This document shows positions 5,919-7,236 of a stretch of DNA of 7,236 bases, piece by piece. The notes under the pieces were generated by a model. The model did not search any database and was not told the origin of the DNA. It saw only the letters and a list, made by a program, of their open reading frames with translations. This DNA comes from Anaerolineales bacterium UBA3071 (GTDB lineage Bacteria > Chloroflexota > Anaerolineae > UBA3071), in NCBI GenBank assembly GCA_002366755.1, contig DFBV01000289.1, positions 1 through 7,236 on the forward strand. Direction: 5' to 3'. How positions within the stretch are numbered: position 1 is the stretch's first letter; the number at the start of each line of letters is the position of its first letter. A program made the translations under genes and the position numbers.

Positions 5919-6079
5919 GTCTTTCGCTCCTTTGTGAGAAGGGTGAATACTCGGATTGGAGACTCAACGAAACACACTTCCGACTATCGAGCGTCAATCC
6001 CTATTCTGCGTTGACCACCCCCTTTCTCAGAACGTTGCCCCTTCAGAAGACGAGTGCGATAAAGGTGCGCACAAAGCAT

Positions 6080-6117
6080 CCTGTCTGCACTCCCTTCCCC
6101 TGTCTGCACTCCCTTCC
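6080..6117. repeat. Perfect 19-bp tandem duplication in the cstA leader
   Basis: CCTGTCTGCACTCCCTTCC occurs at 6080-6098 and again, base for base and with no gap, at 6099-6117. It lies about 200 nt downstream of the predicted cstA transcription start. It may be a duplicated protein or RNA binding site, or a recent slippage event. Confidence 0.9.
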
Positions 6118-6125
6118 TAAGGAAG
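6113..6125. promoter_or_regulatory. Short palindrome overlapping the second 19-bp repeat
   Basis: CTTCCT (6113-6118), a single A, then AGGAAG (6120-6125). The symmetry and small size are operator-like, but the sequence matches no operator I know. It lies well inside the transcribed leader, so a DNA-binding role is speculative. Confidence 0.25.
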
Positions 6126-6316
6126 AAGCAACTGGCTTCCCGTCTGGCATGCCGATCTCCCACTGAGGCCGCCCACCTTACCTGACAGGCCACAGCACAA
6201 TCTCAGCGCACCGTGGGAAGTGCGAAGCCGCGAAACTCTCGTTGTCCTTATCGGGCACGGTCTTGACGATCCGAGGATGGACCTGAGAGCTTTGCTATGA
6301 GAGCGAATGCAGTTAC

Positions 6317-6345
6317 ATTGTACCACTCAAGGCGTTTCCCGTCAA
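6317..6345 (-). promoter_or_regulatory. Sigma-70-type promoter for the cstA cluster
   Basis: On the minus strand, TTGACG (6345-6340) and TACAAT (6322-6317) are separated by exactly 17 bp; each box matches the consensus at five of six positions. Predicted start of transcription is near 6310, giving a leader of about 390 nt before the cstA ATG. Confidence 0.6.
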
Positions 6346-6412
6346 AAAACGGTACCCACTTTGTCGCGCACTGCATCCACCTATAGAAGAAAACACCGCC
6401 TACCCTCACAGG

Positions 6413-6441
6413 TTGCGTCAAAGCTCGCGATCAGGTATAAT
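6413..6441 (+). promoter_or_regulatory. Sigma-70-type promoter for trmI
   Basis: A perfect TATAAT box at 6436-6441, with TTGCGT at 6413-6418 as a weak -35 at 17-bp spacing. Transcription would start near 6448, giving a 5' UTR of about 45 nt. It is divergent from the cstA promoter, with about 70 bp between the two -35 boxes. Confidence 0.6.
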
Positions 6442-6493
6442 CGGTCAGCCCAAAGGCCCCCGATGGCCCTGAAGCTTTGTCAAGAGGTGACCG

Positions 6494-7236
6494 ATGACTA
6501 CCGCCCAGGCTGGTGATCTCGTCCTGCTCATCAGCGATGATCGCAAGCGCTTTTTGATCCGGCTCGAACCCGGAGGCGAGTGGCATACCCACCGCGGCCT
6601 GCTGTACCACGATGAGCTCATCGGACAGCCGCTGGGGCGCACGCTGCACACTCAGATCGGCCATCCCTTCCTGGCACTGGAACCCTCTACCTATGACCTC
6701 ATCCAGCGCATCAAGCGGGTGACGCAGATCATCTTCCCCAAAGACGCCGCCCACATCACCATGCGGCTTAACTGCTACCCAGGTCGTCGCGTCGTGGAAG
6801 CAGGCACCGGCAGCGGTGGGCTCACGCTGGCATTGGCGCGCGCCGTGATGCCTCACGGTCGAGTCTACTCCTACGAGGAGCGTTCCAAGATGCTGGCCCT
6901 GGCCGGCCGCAATCTGGAGCGCGTCGGACTGCTCGATTATGTCGATCTGCAATTGGCCGACATCGCCGCAGGCTTCAACGAGCGAGATGTTGACGCCTGT
7001 TTCCTCGATCTGCGAGAGCCCTGGAGGTATCTGGCGCAGGCACGGGAGGCGCTGAAGCCCGGCGGCTTCTTCGGCAGCATCGTGCCCACCACAAACCAGG
7101 TCAGCCAGCTCATCGCCGCCCTGGAACAGCATGGTTTCGTGCAAATCGCCGTCGAGGAACTGCTTCTGCGGCCCTACAAGCCAATCGCCGCACGGCTGCG
7201 GCCGCTGGATCGTTTGGTCGCCCACACGGGCTACCT
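6494..7236 (+). CDS. trmI: tRNA (adenine(58)-N1)-methyltransferase TrmI, 3' end cut by window
   Basis: 247 residues are visible and the frame is still open at the window end; the family is usually only slightly longer, so little is missing. The enzyme methylates N1 of A58 in the T-loop of tRNA with S-adenosylmethionine, usually as a homotetramer. The N-terminal ~65 residues form the small beta domain (GDLVLLISDDRKRFLIRLEPG, the G.W.TH.G pattern, and IG.P). Next come FPKDAAHI (81-88), SAM motif I VEAGTGSGGLTLALARAV (101-118), an acidic residue at the end of the next strand (YSYEER, 125-130), and the catalytic-region FLDLREPW (170-177), with Asp172 as the likely key residue. ALKPGGFF (186-193) and the helix plus strand near 203-228 complete the Rossmann fold. 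The start ATG 6494 has GAGGTGA 3 nt upstream. It is transcribed away from the cstA cluster. Confidence 0.93.
   Translation, partial: MTTAQAGDLVLLISDDRKRFLIRLEPGGEWHTHRGLLYHDELIGQPLGRTLHTQIGHPFLALEPSTYDLIQRIKRVTQIIFPKDAAHITMRLNCYPGRRVVEAGTGSGGLTLALARAVMPHGRVYSYEERSKMLALAGRNLERVGLLDYVDLQLADIAAGFNERDVDACFLDLREPWRYLAQAREALKPGGFFGSIVPTTNQVSQLIAALEQHGFVQIAVEELLLRPYKPIAARLRPLDRLVAHTGY

Larger units (their letters stand above)
5919..6493. other. 575-nt divergent intergenic region between cstA and trmI
   Basis: No convincing gene is seen here; the short open frames have no ribosome-binding site and no protein-like composition. It holds one promoter for each strand (6317-6345 minus, 6413-6441 plus), a leader of about 390 nt in front of cstA, a 19-bp tandem duplication (6080-6117) and a small palindrome at its edge. 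I compared the cstA leader by eye with common riboswitch cores (TPP, SAM, cobalamin, T-box) and found no match. Confidence 0.7.

Noticed and set aside
6190..6230. CTGAGAT in the cstA leader as a TPP riboswitch core
   Set aside because: The second conserved TPP segment (GAACCTGATC-like) is not found downstream, so this is a chance match.
5984..6326. Two 69-codon minus-strand frames in the cstA leader as leader peptides
   Set aside because: Neither has a convincing ribosome-binding site, amino-acid run or conserved feature, and they overlap one another.
6431..7225. 264-codon minus-strand frame over trmI
   Set aside because: The plus strand here encodes an unmistakable TrmI with SAM motifs, promoter and ribosome-binding site; the reverse frame is its shadow.

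Overview
This is a GC-rich bacterial chromosomal window. It most likely comes from an uncultured or environmental lineage, and Chloroflexota (Anaerolineae-like) is my best guess. That guess rests only on the mix of families: an ArsA-type ATPase pair, a CstA-type carrier, a bacterial/archaeal TrmI, and a stand-alone S23-type four-helix-bundle gene with short tandem repeats. No rRNA, tRNA or other marker fixes the taxonomy. I see no CRISPR array, tRNA, transposase or phage gene.

Layout. (1) 1-612 (+): the 3' end of an unrecognised gene. (2) 613-681: a short convergent intergenic region with two overlapping perfect hairpins. (3) 682-5918: seven genes, all on the minus strand. In transcription order they are a CstA-type membrane carrier (5918-4239), two small paralogous hydrophobic proteins (4124-3825 and 3769-3488), an S23-type four-helix-bundle protein (3454-3038), two ArsA/Get3-family ATPases overlapping by 4 nt (2940-1960 and 1963-989), and a 52-residue piece resembling the N-terminus of DUF2148 proteins (840-682). 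Perfect hairpins without U-tracts sit after cstA (4167-4195) and after the ATPases (889-937). (4) 5919-6493: a divergent intergenic region with a good sigma-70-type promoter on each strand and a 19-bp tandem duplication. (5) 6494-7236 (+): trmI, the tRNA m1A58 methyltransferase, cut by the window end.

How the genes may work together. The two ATPases are paralogs whose nucleotide-binding motifs have decayed in complementary ways. One has lost the Switch I aspartate. The other has lost the DTAPT part of Switch II. They are probably an obligate heterodimer. Upstream lies an equally matched pair of small proteins of about 95 residues that align without a gap, with a conserved hydrophobic GD..G.PILPPYYSLRLLPY core and a basic C-terminal tail. 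A two-ATPase plus two-small-protein module next to a membrane carrier is the best candidate here for an undescribed system; a membrane-protein targeting or assembly role is inference. The S23-type gene separating the two pairs has outward-reading heptamer arrays on both sides, in inverted orientation, and looks like a cassette inserted into the operon.
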